Origin: Demequina sp. NBRC 110053
GTDB lineage: Bacteria; Actinomycetota; Actinomycetes; Actinomycetales; Demequinaceae
Assembly: GCF_002090095.1 (NCBI RefSeq)
Contig: NZ_BBRJ01000002.1
Coordinates: 248,001-312,000, forward strand
Direction: 5' to 3'
DNA length: 64,000 nucleotides
Shown here: one piece after another, positions 1 through 8,359 of the stretch
Layout: every line of letters begins with the position of its first letter
Numbering within the stretch: position 1 is the stretch's first letter
Position numbers and translations under genes: made by a program
The notes under the pieces: model-generated
Told to the model about the DNA's origin: nothing
The model's database searches: none
Seen by the model: only the letters and a program-made list of their open reading frames with translations

Positions 1-121
1 GGTGCGGCTCGATAGGATCGTGCGCGTCGACCCCTCGGCGATCCGTCGCGAGGGAGCGGTGCTGCCACGCGCTCGCTTCGATTCGGTAGCACATTCGCTC
101 ACACGGCTCCATCACTGGTAG
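1..121 (+). CDS. C-terminal end of a probable PemK/MazF-family toxin (cut by left edge)
   Basis: Only about the last 39 codons are present; reading phase starts at base 2 and ends with TAG at 119-121. The visible peptide starts VRLDRIVRVDPSAIRREG and ends SLTRLHHW. By recollection this resembles the C-terminus of actinobacterial PemK/MazF mRNA interferases, which often sit between rpsT and lepA in Micrococcales. Third-position GC is high in the first half but drops in the second, so the assignment is tentative. Its stop codon is shared with the likely rpsT -10 box. It could instead be non-coding. Confidence 0.4.
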   Translation, partial: VRLDRIVRVDPSAIRREGAVLPRARFDSVAHSLTRLHHW

Positions 122-137
122 GATGGGAAGCCGTGTG
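100..137. repeat. Inverted repeat straddling the rpsT -10 box
   Basis: CACACGGCT at 100-108 and AGCCGTGTG at 129-137 are perfect 9-bp inverted arms separated by 20 nt that contain TAGGAT. They could bind a dimeric regulator. An RNA hairpin seems less likely because the left arm lies upstream of the predicted transcription start. Confidence 0.4.
119..124 (+). promoter_or_regulatory. Likely -10 box of the rpsT promoter (TAGGAT)
   Basis: TAGGAT fits the TANNNT -10 form seen before many genes in this window. It would give a leader of roughly 60 nt before the rpsT GTG at 194. I see no convincing -35. The first three bases are the stop codon of the upstream reading frame. Confidence 0.45.
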
Positions 138-193
138 TGAGCGCGCGCTCGCGCCGCACTGACCGAACTTTCACCACTGAAGAAGGATTCCAC

Positions 194-454
194 GTGGCCA
201 ACATCAAGTCCAAGATCAAGCGCATCGGCACCAACGAGAAGGCTCGCCAGCGCAACGTCGCCGTCAAGTCGGAGCTCAAGACCAACGTCCGCAAGGTGCG
301 CGAGGCCGTCGCCGCGGGCGACAAGTCGGCCGCCGAGGCGGCTCTCAAGACCGCGACCGTCAAGCTCGACAAGGCCGTCTCCAAGGGTGTCATCCACGAG
401 AACCAGGCCGCGAACCGCAAGTCCGCGCTCGCCAAGCAGGTCGCCGCTCTCTGA
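194..454 (+). CDS. rpsT: 30S ribosomal protein S20
   Basis: This 86-residue protein binds 16S rRNA early in small-subunit assembly. The sequence opens with [20 protein letters not shown], the standard S20 N-terminus, and is rich in Lys, Ala and Arg with the expected long helical hairpin; the length is normal for the family. I chose the GTG at 194 because an AGAAGGA ribosome-binding site lies at 181-187; an in-frame ATG at 137 would add a 19-residue tail not seen in S20. It is transcribed towards holA, which lies convergent downstream with a terminator-like hairpin between them. S20 is often autoregulated at translation, but no specific element is proven here. Confidence 0.97.
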   Translation: MANIKSKIKRIGTNEKARQRNVAVKSELKTNVRKVREAVAAGDKSAAEAALKTATVKLDKAVSKGVIHENQAANRKSALAKQVAAL

Positions 455-472
455 GCCGCTTCCCCCAGCACT

Positions 473-522
473 AGCCCCGACATCGCCCCGGCGCCCACCG
501 CGCCGAGCGAGGCTCGGGGCTT
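473..522. terminator. Terminator-like hairpin between rpsT and holA
   Basis: AGCCCCGA (473-480) pairs with TCGGGGCT (514-521), and an inner GC-rich CGGCGC/GCGCCG pair strengthens the stem. There is no long U-run, as is common in GC-rich genomes. Its place between two convergent genes fits a bidirectional terminator. Confidence 0.5.
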
Positions 523-594
523 CTGCATATGCGGACGCGCCAGCGCCGGCCTCGGGGATGTCTCGGTGCCGCGAGCGCGGCTCCGAGCAGCGCG

Positions 595-1578
595 TCAGCC
601 GCCAGCCAGCTGCGCCACGGTCCGCACCGCGCGTTCGAGGGCGAACGCAGGCGCGCGCCCGGCGCCCTTGATCTCCGCATCGGCCTGAGCCACGACCTCG
701 ATGGCCTCGCCCAGCGTCTCGGCGTTCCAGCGGCGCAGCTCCCTGCGCGCTCGGTCGACCTGCCACGGCGGGAGGTTGAGATCGCGAGTCGGGTCCAGGC
801 CTCGGCCGCGCGAGGCGCCCACCTTGGCGAGCACGCGCAGCTTGGCGGCGAGCGCGGCGTTGAGGGGAACGGGATCCACCCCTGCGGCCAGCGCGTGCCT
901 CACGAGCGTCACCGCTTCGCGCGCATCGCCTGCGATGGCGGCGTCCGCGACGGAGAACGCCGTCGCATTCACGCGGGTGCCGTAGTAGCGCGCGACCGCC
1001 TCCTCCGTGATGGTCCCGTCGACGTCGCCGATGAGCTGTTGGCACGCTGCAGCGAGCTCCGGCAGGTCCTGGCCGACGGCGTCGACGAGCCTGCGCACCA
1101 CACCCGCCTGAACGGGCCGCTTGGCGCGCTCGAACTCGGCCGCCACGAAGTCCGCGAACTCGGTCTCGCGCTTGACCGCGGGACACGTGTACTCGGGCAC
1201 GGACGCCTTGCGAAGCGTGTCCAGGAGGCGCTTGCCGCGGACTCCCCCACCGTGTCGAATCACGACCACCACATCGGACTCCGGCGCGGCGGCGTACGCC
1301 AGCGCGTCCGTGAGGAACGCGTCGTTCATGGCCTCGCCGCCCTCGACCACGACCAGCCCGGGCTCGTCGAAGAGCGATGGGCTGGCAGCGGCGAGGAGCG
1401 CGCCGGAGGTGTAGGCGCCTGCGTCCAGCGTGGTGACCGCGATGCCCGACCCCATCGCATGGTGGATGCGCTCGACGGCGCGCGCCGCGAGCAGCGTCTC
1501 CGGTCCGCTGACCAGCACCAGTGGTGCGGGGCTGGCGCGATGCCAGGTGGGTTCGGGGGCACGAGAGCGCGGCGGCAT
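595..1578 (-). CDS. holA: DNA polymerase III delta subunit
   Basis: The delta subunit belongs to the clamp-loader complex that opens the beta sliding clamp for the replicative polymerase. The 327-residue protein has the usual length and the delta opening (LVLVSGPETLLAARAV near residue 25), followed by an AAA+-like core without a functional Walker A motif, which is normal for delta, and a helical C-terminal collar domain. Its ATG lies 4 nt after the comEC stop, so comEA-comEC-holA form one operon. The arrangement comEA-comEC-holA with a convergent rpsT is conserved across Actinobacteria and supports the identification. Confidence 0.94.
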   Translation of the reverse strand: MPPRSRAPEPTWHRASPAPLVLVSGPETLLAARAVERIHHAMGSGIAVTTLDAGAYTSGALLAAASPSLFDEPGLVVVEGGEAMNDAFLTDALAYAAAPESDVVVVIRHGGGVRGKRLLDTLRKASVPEYTCPAVKRETEFADFVAAEFERAKRPVQAGVVRRLVDAVGQDLPELAAACQQLIGDVDGTITEEAVARYYGTRVNATAFSVADAAIAGDAREAVTLVRHALAAGVDPVPLNAALAAKLRVLAKVGASRGRGLDPTRDLNLPPWQVDRARRELRRWNAETLGEAIEVVAQADAEIKGAGRAPAFALERAVRTVAQLAGG

Positions 1579-1582
1579 GGCA

Positions 1583-3934
1583 CTAGCGTCCCACGCCCGA
1601 CGGACACGGCGTCCACGTGAGGGTGTCGCCCTCGCGTGCGAGAGCGACCGGAGAGCACGTGTCCGTCCTCAGCATGCGCGCCCCCGCGCCGTAGAGCGCG
1701 AGGGCATGCTGCGTGGGATGGCCGTGCCGGTTGCCCTCCCCCACGGTGACGAGCGCGAGCTCGGCATCGATGAGAGCGGCGAGCCCCGGATCCTGATCCG
1801 CCGACCCGTGGTGGGCGACCTTCACCGCGTCGACGGTGACCCCTGACGGCAGCGCGGAGGCCAGCGCGGCCTGCCCAGGCGACTCGAGGTCGCCGAGCGC
1901 GAGCACCGTGGCCTGGTCGGCCTGCGCGAGCACGACGATGCTCGCGTCGTTGGCGCCCGCGTCGGACTCTGCATGGAGCGTCGAGAGGACGGCGAGCGTC
2001 ACGGTGCCGACAGTGAGGTGGGCGCCGGGCGCGGGGACCGAGGCCGTCACCGCTTCGCTCTGGAGCATCCGCGTCGCGGCGCTGTGCACGCTGCCCGCTC
2101 CCACCCATGCCTGGTCGACGCGCGCGGCGCCGAGCACGCCCGCGACTCCGCCGTCGTGGTCAGCGTGCGAGTGCGTCACGATCAGCAGCGGGACCCGGTA
2201 GATGCCGTGCTGCTCGAGGCATGCCCGTGCGGCGCCGGGCCTCGGTCCCGTGTCGATCACGACGGCCTGCTTCGGACCCGCCCGCAGCAGCAGCATGTCG
2301 CCCTGGCCAACGTCGCACGCGACGATGTCCCAGTTCTTGAGCGGCACGCCGTTGCCGCGCATCCAGGGCCAGCTGAGCGCGCCGAGGCCGCCCGCGAGGA
2401 GAGCGACGGCGAGGATGCCGGCTGCCAGTCGAACGCGGCGGGCTGCTCCAGTCCCCTCGACGCCGGTCGCCACCGCCGCAGCGAGGACCGCGCCAGCCGC
2501 GAGCGCGGCGCCTCCCAAGCCGGGCGGCCAGGCCAGCCGCGAGCCCGGCGCCTCAGCTGCCGCCGTCGCCAGCGCATCGATCGCACCGAGGGGCACCGCG
2601 GCGACATGGGCGAGCCCCGCGGCCACCTCGACGCTCGCGGGCGCGACCGCGAGCGCGGCGATGCCCATCACCATGACCGGCAGCACGGCCGCCCCGGCAA
2701 GGACGTTCGTCGGCACGGCGTATGGCGTGATCGCGGGGTCGATGATGACGAGCACGGGCAGCACCGCCGCGTACGCGGCCACGGGCACCGACGTGACCCG
2801 AGCGAGCCGCGGAGGGAGACAGCGTGCGAGGCGCCGCGCGATCACCGGCGCCCACAGCACGATCGAGGCGACCGCGGCGACCGACATGGCGAAGCCGAAC
2901 GACGCGGCGAGCGACGGATCGAGCACGACCAGGCATGCCACCGACGCCGCGAGAGCCGCCGCGCCTCGCGCGGGTCTCCCCCAGGCCAGGCCGAGGGCGA
3001 CGGCGACCGCCATCGCCAGCGCGCGCACCACCGACGGATCGCCGCCCACGATCGCGGCGAGCCACACGGCCACGCCGAGCACCACGCATGCCCGCGTTCT
3101 GCGGCCCGCCGCGAGTGAGCCGAGCGCCCACGTGACGACGCCGAGGACCGCAGCGAAGTGCGCTCCCGACACCGCCGTCAGATGCGCGAGGCCGGCCGTC
3201 CGCATCGCCGCCACCTGGGACGGCGGCATCGCGCTGGTGTCGCCGATGACCATCCCGCGCAGCAGTCCCCTGTCGCTGACGTCGAGGCCAGCCGTGGCGT
3301 CCGCGAACGCGCGCCTCCATCGCGTCAGGGCGTCGGGGGGCTCGCGCGCGACCGTCTCCGGACGCCACATGACGGGTTCGTGCCCCTCCTTCGCATCGAC
3401 GACGCCGCGGACGACGACGCGCTCGCCACGCCCCGCCGGCTCGGCCAGCACCACGGTGAGCTCCCCGCCGGCTCCCGCGGCGCACGGCTCGCGGGAACAG
3501 GTGGCGCGCCACCCGGTGACGATGGTGGGCACCATCCAACCGCCGTCGCCTCCCTGCGGTCGCGGATCGCCGGCGACGCGGACCGTCGCCTCGACCTCTC
3601 GAGCAGAGGCCATCGCCGATGCGCTCGCCGCCTCCGCAAGCGCGTCAGCGGAGGCGACGGCGCAGGAGGCGGCGGCCGACACGGCGACGACGACGGCCTG
3701 GTTCAGCACGCCGCCCCAGCGGCGGCGCACGCCCGCCGCGCGGGGGCTTGCGCGGCGCGATCGCCCACCGCGCATGCGCTCCCTCGCGAGGACGATCGCG
3801 GCCAGGACTCCGACCAGGAGCGGCGCTCCGACGACGACCGTGGCCGCAACACTGTGTCCCGTGGCGACCGCGGCGGCGCAGCCCCACGCCGCCGCGGCAG
3901 CCAGGAACAGCCGGGCGTCGTGGGTGGTGCTCAC
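1583..3934 (-). CDS. comEC: ComEC/Rec2 competence-type DNA channel with metallo-beta-lactamase domain
   Basis: ComEC forms the inner-membrane channel for single-stranded DNA uptake in transformable bacteria; in many actinobacteria its actual use is untested. The 783-residue protein has N-terminal hydrophobic segments, a central multi-pass competence domain carrying MRTAGLAHLTAVSGAHFA, and a C-terminal metallo-beta-lactamase domain from about residue 533 with DVGQGD and the metal-binding motif THSHADHDGG. The GTG start at 3934 overlaps the comEA stop by four bases (GTGA). The frame stays open upstream, but that part is only the antisense shadow of comEA. No frameshift is visible. Confidence 0.93.
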   Translation of the reverse strand: MSTTHDARLFLAAAAAWGCAAAVATGHSVAATVVVGAPLLVGVLAAIVLARERMRGGRSRRASPRAAGVRRRWGGVLNQAVVVAVSAAASCAVASADALAEAASASAMASAREVEATVRVAGDPRPQGGDGGWMVPTIVTGWRATCSREPCAAGAGGELTVVLAEPAGRGERVVVRGVVDAKEGHEPVMWRPETVAREPPDALTRWRRAFADATAGLDVSDRGLLRGMVIGDTSAMPPSQVAAMRTAGLAHLTAVSGAHFAAVLGVVTWALGSLAAGRRTRACVVLGVAVWLAAIVGGDPSVVRALAMAVAVALGLAWGRPARGAAALAASVACLVVLDPSLAASFGFAMSVAAVASIVLWAPVIARRLARCLPPRLARVTSVPVAAYAAVLPVLVIIDPAITPYAVPTNVLAGAAVLPVMVMGIAALAVAPASVEVAAGLAHVAAVPLGAIDALATAAAEAPGSRLAWPPGLGGAALAAGAVLAAAVATGVEGTGAARRVRLAAGILAVALLAGGLGALSWPWMRGNGVPLKNWDIVACDVGQGDMLLLRAGPKQAVVIDTGPRPGAARACLEQHGIYRVPLLIVTHSHADHDGGVAGVLGAARVDQAWVGAGSVHSAATRMLQSEAVTASVPAPGAHLTVGTVTLAVLSTLHAESDAGANDASIVVLAQADQATVLALGDLESPGQAALASALPSGVTVDAVKVAHHGSADQDPGLAALIDAELALVTVGEGNRHGHPTQHALALYGAGARMLRTDTCSPVALAREGDTLTWTPCPSGVGR

Positions 3935-4710
3935 AGCTCCGCGACGCCCTCCCAGCCCGCAACGAGCGCAGGTCCCACGCCGCTGACACGCTGGACGTCG
4001 TCGAGGGACGCGAACGGACCGTTCGCGTCCCGGTCGGCCGCGATCCGCTGGGCGAGCACCGGCCCGACGCCGGGCAGCGCCTCGAGCTCCGATGGGCCCG
4101 CGCTGTTGAGCCGCACGAGTCCGTCGGCCTCGCTCGCCTCTCCCATCGCCAGCACCCGTACGTGCTCCCCGTCGACGGCCTCTCTCGCGAGGTTCACGGC
4201 GCCCAGGTCGGCATCGGCCGTGAGTCCGCCCGCGGCCTCGACGGCATCGGCGACGCGTGAGCCCGCCGCGACCTCCACCAGCCCTGGAGCGGCCACCGCC
4301 CCGCTCACCTGGAGCACGAGCACGGCGTCGGGCGCCTCTGCCCCTCCGCCGACGACCGAGGCGAGGCCCTCGACCGGCGACGCCGACGACGCGGCGGTCG
4401 CGAGAACACTCGCCTCGATCTGGCTCTCGGTACCCTGAGGCACCTCGGCCCAGACGCGCTGCGTGAGCCACCAGCCGACGATGCCGGCGACCAGGATCGC
4501 GAGGCACGCGGCGGCGGTGGCGCGACCTCCCAGGCGCCAGCGCACGCCCTGGGCCTCATCGGGGATCTCCCTGCCATAGGCGGCCTCGTAGGCTCGGGTG
4601 GCGGCGCGCGCGGCGCTCTCACGCCAGTGAGCGAGGCCTTCGTCGCGCTCACCGTCCGACGTGGCGCCGGGGTGCGAGGAGGCCGCGTCGCGGTGCGGCG
4701 ATGTGTCCAT
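3931..4710 (-). CDS. comEA: ComEA family helix-hairpin-helix DNA-binding protein
   Basis: ComEA is the membrane-tethered DNA receptor that hands DNA to ComEC. The 259-residue protein has a charged cytoplasmic N-terminus, one transmembrane segment around residues 70-90 (AAACLAILVAGIVGWWL), a low-complexity spacer, an SLBB domain (VLQVSGAVAAPGLVEV) and two C-terminal helix-hairpin-helix motifs (LEALPGVGPVLAQRI and VQRVSGVGPALV). ATG 4710 is preferred: a TACGGT -10 box ends 7 nt upstream, giving a leaderless transcript. The long N-terminal cytoplasmic part of about 70 residues is typical for actinobacterial members. Confidence 0.92.
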   Translation of the reverse strand: MDTSPHRDAASSHPGATSDGERDEGLAHWRESAARAATRAYEAAYGREIPDEAQGVRWRLGGRATAAACLAILVAGIVGWWLTQRVWAEVPQGTESQIEASVLATAASSASPVEGLASVVGGGAEAPDAVLVLQVSGAVAAPGLVEVAAGSRVADAVEAAGGLTADADLGAVNLAREAVDGEHVRVLAMGEASEADGLVRLNSAGPSELEALPGVGPVLAQRIAADRDANGPFASLDDVQRVSGVGPALVAGWEGVAEL

Positions 4711-4717
4711 GCCCGTC

Positions 4718-4723
4718 ACCGTA
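4718..4723 (-). promoter_or_regulatory. -10 box (TACGGT) of a leaderless comEA promoter
   Basis: TACGGT lies 7 nt before the comEA ATG on the minus strand, the spacing seen for other leaderless genes here. Confidence 0.45.
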
Positions 4724-4813
4724 GGGCCCCGCCTCCCGTCGCGAGGAGGCATGCCTCGGCGTCTGTGGAGAGCATCCCGCGGGAGAAGGCTGGGGACTCC
4801 CTCGTGACCTCGC

Positions 4814-5677
4814 CTAGGCGACGTCCTCCGGGAGATCGACGACCACGGCCGCGAGCGTGCCAGGACCCGTGTGGGACGCGAGCACCGCGCTGACGGGAGT
4901 CCGCACCAGCATCGCCAGGTGCGGGAATCGGGACTCGAGCGCGCGTGCGGCCTCGTCCCCGAACTCACCCTCGCCCAGGACCATCACGGCGGCGGCCGGC
5001 CTCGCCATGCGCCCGACCGCGGACTCGGCGCGCGCGAGCACGGCGGCGCGAGCCCGTTGAGTCGATCGGACCCGCTCCACCATGGCGACCTCTCCGTCCT
5101 GCAGCGCGAGGACGGGACGCACGCCCAGCACCTTGCCGACCGCGGCGATCGCGGGCGAGACCCGGCCGCCGCGGCGCATGTACTCCAGGGTGTCGACGGT
5201 GAAGATGCACGCCGAGGTGCGCGCGACCGCCCGAGCCGCGTCCGCCACCTCGGCGGCGCCGGCACCGCGTCGGGCGGCGGCAGCGGCGGCAAGTGCCGCG
5301 AACCCGGTGGCCATCGCCAAGGTCGCGCTGTCCACGATCGTCACGTCGATGCCCGCCCGGTGGGCGGCGGCCTGTGCGCCCCCGACAGTGCCGGACATCT
5401 TCGCGGAGATCAGAACGGCGACCACGTGGGAGGCGCCGTCGCGCGCGGCCTGGGCGAAGGCCTCGTCGAACTGACCGATCGACGGCTGCGAGGTCGACAC
5501 GTCTCCGCCCGACGACAGGACCTCCAGCACCTCGTCCGAGGAGATCTGCTCACCCTCGAGCCGCGTCTCACCGTCGATGATCACGTGCAGCGGCACCACG
5601 CGCACACCCCACTTCGCTGCCAGGGCTGGCGGAAGCGAGGCCGCCGAGTCGGTGACGACGGCGACTGGACCGGTCAT
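4814..5677 (-). CDS. DegV family fatty-acid-binding protein
   Basis: DegV proteins bind a single fatty acid between two domains and, in Firmicutes, act as FakB subunits that present exogenous fatty acids to the kinase FakA; the actinobacterial role is less clear. The 287-residue sequence shows the family pattern: VAVVTDSAASLPP at the N-terminus, TSQPSIGQF and SAKMSGTVGGAQ in the lipid-contacting loops, and YMRRGGRVSP in the C-terminal domain. I chose ATG 5677 because a TAGTGT box ends 7 nt upstream; an in-frame start six codons earlier would fall inside that promoter. No fakA gene is visible nearby. Confidence 0.92.
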   Translation of the reverse strand: MTGPVAVVTDSAASLPPALAAKWGVRVVPLHVIIDGETRLEGEQISSDEVLEVLSSGGDVSTSQPSIGQFDEAFAQAARDGASHVVAVLISAKMSGTVGGAQAAAHRAGIDVTIVDSATLAMATGFAALAAAAAARRGAGAAEVADAARAVARTSACIFTVDTLEYMRRGGRVSPAIAAVGKVLGVRPVLALQDGEVAMVERVRSTQRARAAVLARAESAVGRMARPAAAVMVLGEGEFGDEAARALESRFPHLAMLVRTPVSAVLASHTGPGTLAAVVVDLPEDVA

Positions 5678-5684
5678 GGCTCCG

Positions 5685-5690
5685 ACACTA
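5685..5690 (-). promoter_or_regulatory. -10 box (TAGTGT) of a leaderless degV-like promoter
   Basis: TAGTGT is followed by 7 nt and then the ATG at 5677. The arrangement matches the other leaderless starts and decides the choice of start codon. Confidence 0.5.
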
Positions 5691-5715
5691 CTCACGCGCT
5701 GGGGTGCGCGGCGGC

Positions 5716-8220
5716 TCAGGCGGTGACGATGTTGACGAGCTTGGGCGCTCGCACGATCACCATCCGGACCTCTGCCCCGTCGATCGCGCGCACCGCCCCG
5801 GGGGCGGAGAGCGCAAGCTCCCGAAGCTCATCCTCGGCGATCCCTGGCGGGACCTCGAGACGATCGCGAACCTTGCCCTTCACCTGCACCACGCACGTGA
5901 CGGTCTCCTCGACCAGGAGAGAGTCGTCGACGGTGGGCCACGGCGCGCGCGCGACGTTCTGGTGCCCGAGCATCGCCCACATGTCCTCGGCGGCGTACGG
6001 CGCGAACATGCTGAGCAGTATCGCCACGGCCTCTGCGGCCTCGCGGACGGCGGGGTCCTGAGCGCCGGCTCCGGAGTCGATGGTCTTGCGCGTGGCGTTG
6101 ACGAGCTCCATGACTCGGGCGACCACGACGTTGAAGCGGAAGCCCTCGACCAGTCCGGCGCAGTCGTGGACCGTGTGGTGCGTCACGGACCGCAGCGCCG
6201 CGTCTCCCGTGCTCGGGTCCGTCCCCGGAGCCGAGTCCACGTCGCGCGCCAGCCGCCACGCACGCGCCAGGAACTTCGCGCTGCCAGCAGGCGAGACATC
6301 CGCCCAGTCGATGTCGTCCTCAGGCGGTCCGGCGAAGGACATGGTCAGGCGCACCGCGTCGACGCCGAACTCGTCGAGCTGCTCCGACAGACGCACGAGG
6401 TTGCCCCGCGACTTCGACATCGCGGAGCCGTCCATCTGCACCATGCCCTGATTGAGCAGGGCGCTGAAGGGCTCCTCGAAGTCGATCATCCCCATGTCAT
6501 GCAGCGCCTTGGTGAAGAAGCGCGCGTAGAGCAGGTGCAGGATCGCGTGGGTCACTCCACCCACGTACTGGTCGACGGGCGCCCAGCGCTTGGCGTCCTG
6601 CGGGTCGAACGGCCCGTCCGTCTTGCCTGGTGACAGGTAGCGCAGGAAGTACCAGGACGAGTCCACGAAGGTGTCCATGGTGTCGGTGTCTCGCGTGGCA
6701 GGGCCACCGCAGCTCGGGCAGGTGGTGTTGACCCACGCGGTCGCGGCGCCGAGCGGCGACGTCCCCTTGGGCTTGAGATCGAGCCCCTCGGCCGGCGGCA
6801 GCTCGACCGGCAGCTGGTCGTCCGGCACCCGCACTTCGCCGCAGGCGTCGCAGTGCACGATCGGGATGGGCGTGCCCCAGTAGCGCTGGCGCGAGATGAG
6901 CCAGTCGCGGAGGCGGTAGTTGGTCGCCGCCTCGCCCACGCCGTCAGCGGCCAGGCGCTCGACGACAGCAGCGATCGCATCGGACTTCGACAGCCCGTCC
7001 AGATAGCCGGAGTTGACGAGCCTGCCGTCGCCTGCGGTCGCGACCCCGGACTCGGCAGGGTCAGGTAGCGAGGTGCCGTCCTCGCCAGGGACGTCGAGGA
7101 CCACGCGTACCGGAAGCCCCATCGCGCGAGCGAAGTCGAGGTCGCGCTGGTCGTGGGCCGGCACGGCCATGACGGCGCCGTGGCCGTAGTCGGCGAGCAC
7201 ATAGTCAGAGGCCCAGATGGGGATCCGCTCGCCGTTGACGGGGTTGATCGCGTAGCGCTCGAGGAACACGCCGGTCTTGGGCCGCTCGGTGCTGAGACGG
7301 TCGATCTCCGAAGCCGCCTTGACCTGCTCGACATACGTCGAGAACTCGGACGCGACCCGCGCATCGGCGCCTTCGACCAGCTCGGCCGCCAGGTCGGAGT
7401 CGGCCGCGACCACCATGAACGTCGCTCCGAACAGGGTGTCGGGGCGCGTGGTGTACACATGCACGGGCTCGTCCCGGCCCTCGATCGCGAACTGGACGTC
7501 CGCGCCCGTCGAGCGCCCGATCCAGTTGCGCTGCATCGCGATCACCTTCGACGGCCAAGTCTCCTGGAGCGTGTCCAGGTCATCGAGCAGCCGGTCGGCG
7601 TAGTCGGTCACCTTGAAGTACCACTGGTTCAGCTTCTTCTTGGTCACGGGCGTGTCGCAGCGCTCGCACAGCCCCGCCACCACCTGCTCGTTCGCAAGCA
7701 CCGTCTGGTCCTTGGGGCACCAGTTCACATTGCTGTGCTTGCGGTACGCGAGCCCGCGTTCGTGGAGCCGCGTGAAGAGCCACTGATTCCAGCGGTAGTA
7801 GTCGGGCCGGTGCGTGGCGAGCACCCGGTCCCAGTCGAACGAGCATGCGTAGCGCTCCATCGACGCGCGCTGCTGAGCGATGTTGTCCTCGGTCCAGCCC
7901 CGTGGATCGAGGCCGCGCTGGATCGCGGCGTTCTCCGCGGGGAGTCCGAACGAGTCCCACCCGATCGGGTGCAGCACGTTGAAGCCGCGCAGTCCCCAGT
8001 ACCGGGCGATGACGTCGCCCAACGCATAGGCCTCGGCGTGGCCCATGTGCAGGTCGCCGGAGGGGTACGGGAACATGTCGAGCACGTACTTGGTCGGACG
8101 GCCATCCGTGCCGTCGCCGCTGCGGAACGGCTGGGAGGCTCGCCACTCGGGCAGCCAGCGCTCCTCGATCGCTCGGAAGTCGTAGCGGGTCGCGTCGGTC
8201 TCGGGGCTCGCGGAAGTCAC
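5716..8220 (-). CDS. leuS: Leucyl-tRNA synthetase
   Basis: This class I aminoacyl-tRNA synthetase charges tRNA-Leu. The 834-residue protein contains the HIGH-type motif as HMGHA near residue 60, the KMSKS-type motif as AMSKSRGN near residue 600, a CP1 editing insertion with the threonine-rich [11 protein letters not shown], and zinc-type Cys pairs (CERCDTPV and CDACGEV). Length and domain order are those of bacterial LeuRS. The GTG start at 8220 is preceded by a TAGAAT box and 6 nt, so the mRNA is probably leaderless. It is divergent from the secreted peptidase gene and stands about 40 nt upstream of the degV-like gene. Confidence 0.97.
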   Translation of the reverse strand: MTSASPETDATRYDFRAIEERWLPEWRASQPFRSGDGTDGRPTKYVLDMFPYPSGDLHMGHAEAYALGDVIARYWGLRGFNVLHPIGWDSFGLPAENAAIQRGLDPRGWTEDNIAQQRASMERYACSFDWDRVLATHRPDYYRWNQWLFTRLHERGLAYRKHSNVNWCPKDQTVLANEQVVAGLCERCDTPVTKKKLNQWYFKVTDYADRLLDDLDTLQETWPSKVIAMQRNWIGRSTGADVQFAIEGRDEPVHVYTTRPDTLFGATFMVVAADSDLAAELVEGADARVASEFSTYVEQVKAASEIDRLSTERPKTGVFLERYAINPVNGERIPIWASDYVLADYGHGAVMAVPAHDQRDLDFARAMGLPVRVVLDVPGEDGTSLPDPAESGVATAGDGRLVNSGYLDGLSKSDAIAAVVERLAADGVGEAATNYRLRDWLISRQRYWGTPIPIVHCDACGEVRVPDDQLPVELPPAEGLDLKPKGTSPLGAATAWVNTTCPSCGGPATRDTDTMDTFVDSSWYFLRYLSPGKTDGPFDPQDAKRWAPVDQYVGGVTHAILHLLYARFFTKALHDMGMIDFEEPFSALLNQGMVQMDGSAMSKSRGNLVRLSEQLDEFGVDAVRLTMSFAGPPEDDIDWADVSPAGSAKFLARAWRLARDVDSAPGTDPSTGDAALRSVTHHTVHDCAGLVEGFRFNVVVARVMELVNATRKTIDSGAGAQDPAVREAAEAVAILLSMFAPYAAEDMWAMLGHQNVARAPWPTVDDSLLVEETVTCVVQVKGKVRDRLEVPPGIAEDELRELALSAPGAVRAIDGAEVRMVIVRAPKLVNIVTA

Positions 8221-8226
8221 CAGAGG

Positions 8227-8232
8227 ATTCTA
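8227..8232 (-). promoter_or_regulatory. -10 box (TAGAAT) of a leaderless leuS promoter
   Basis: TAGAAT, then CCTCTG, then the GTG start of leuS. It is one of the best -10 matches in the window. Confidence 0.6.
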
Positions 8233-8359
8233 TCGGCGCACGCACGCGCGTGAATCCGGCGGCCCGGCCGGCCAGAGGGCTGCCACGCCACCCGCTCTGG
8301 GCGCATCAGCGGCGGCCCCTCACAGCGACAACCTGCACCTCTCGTGTGATGCTGGACGG

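Noticed and set aside
3935..4507. N-terminal extension of the comEC frame upstream of 3934
   Set aside because: It is the out-of-frame antisense-like shadow of comEA, rich in Arg/Gly. ComEC starts at the GTGA overlap.
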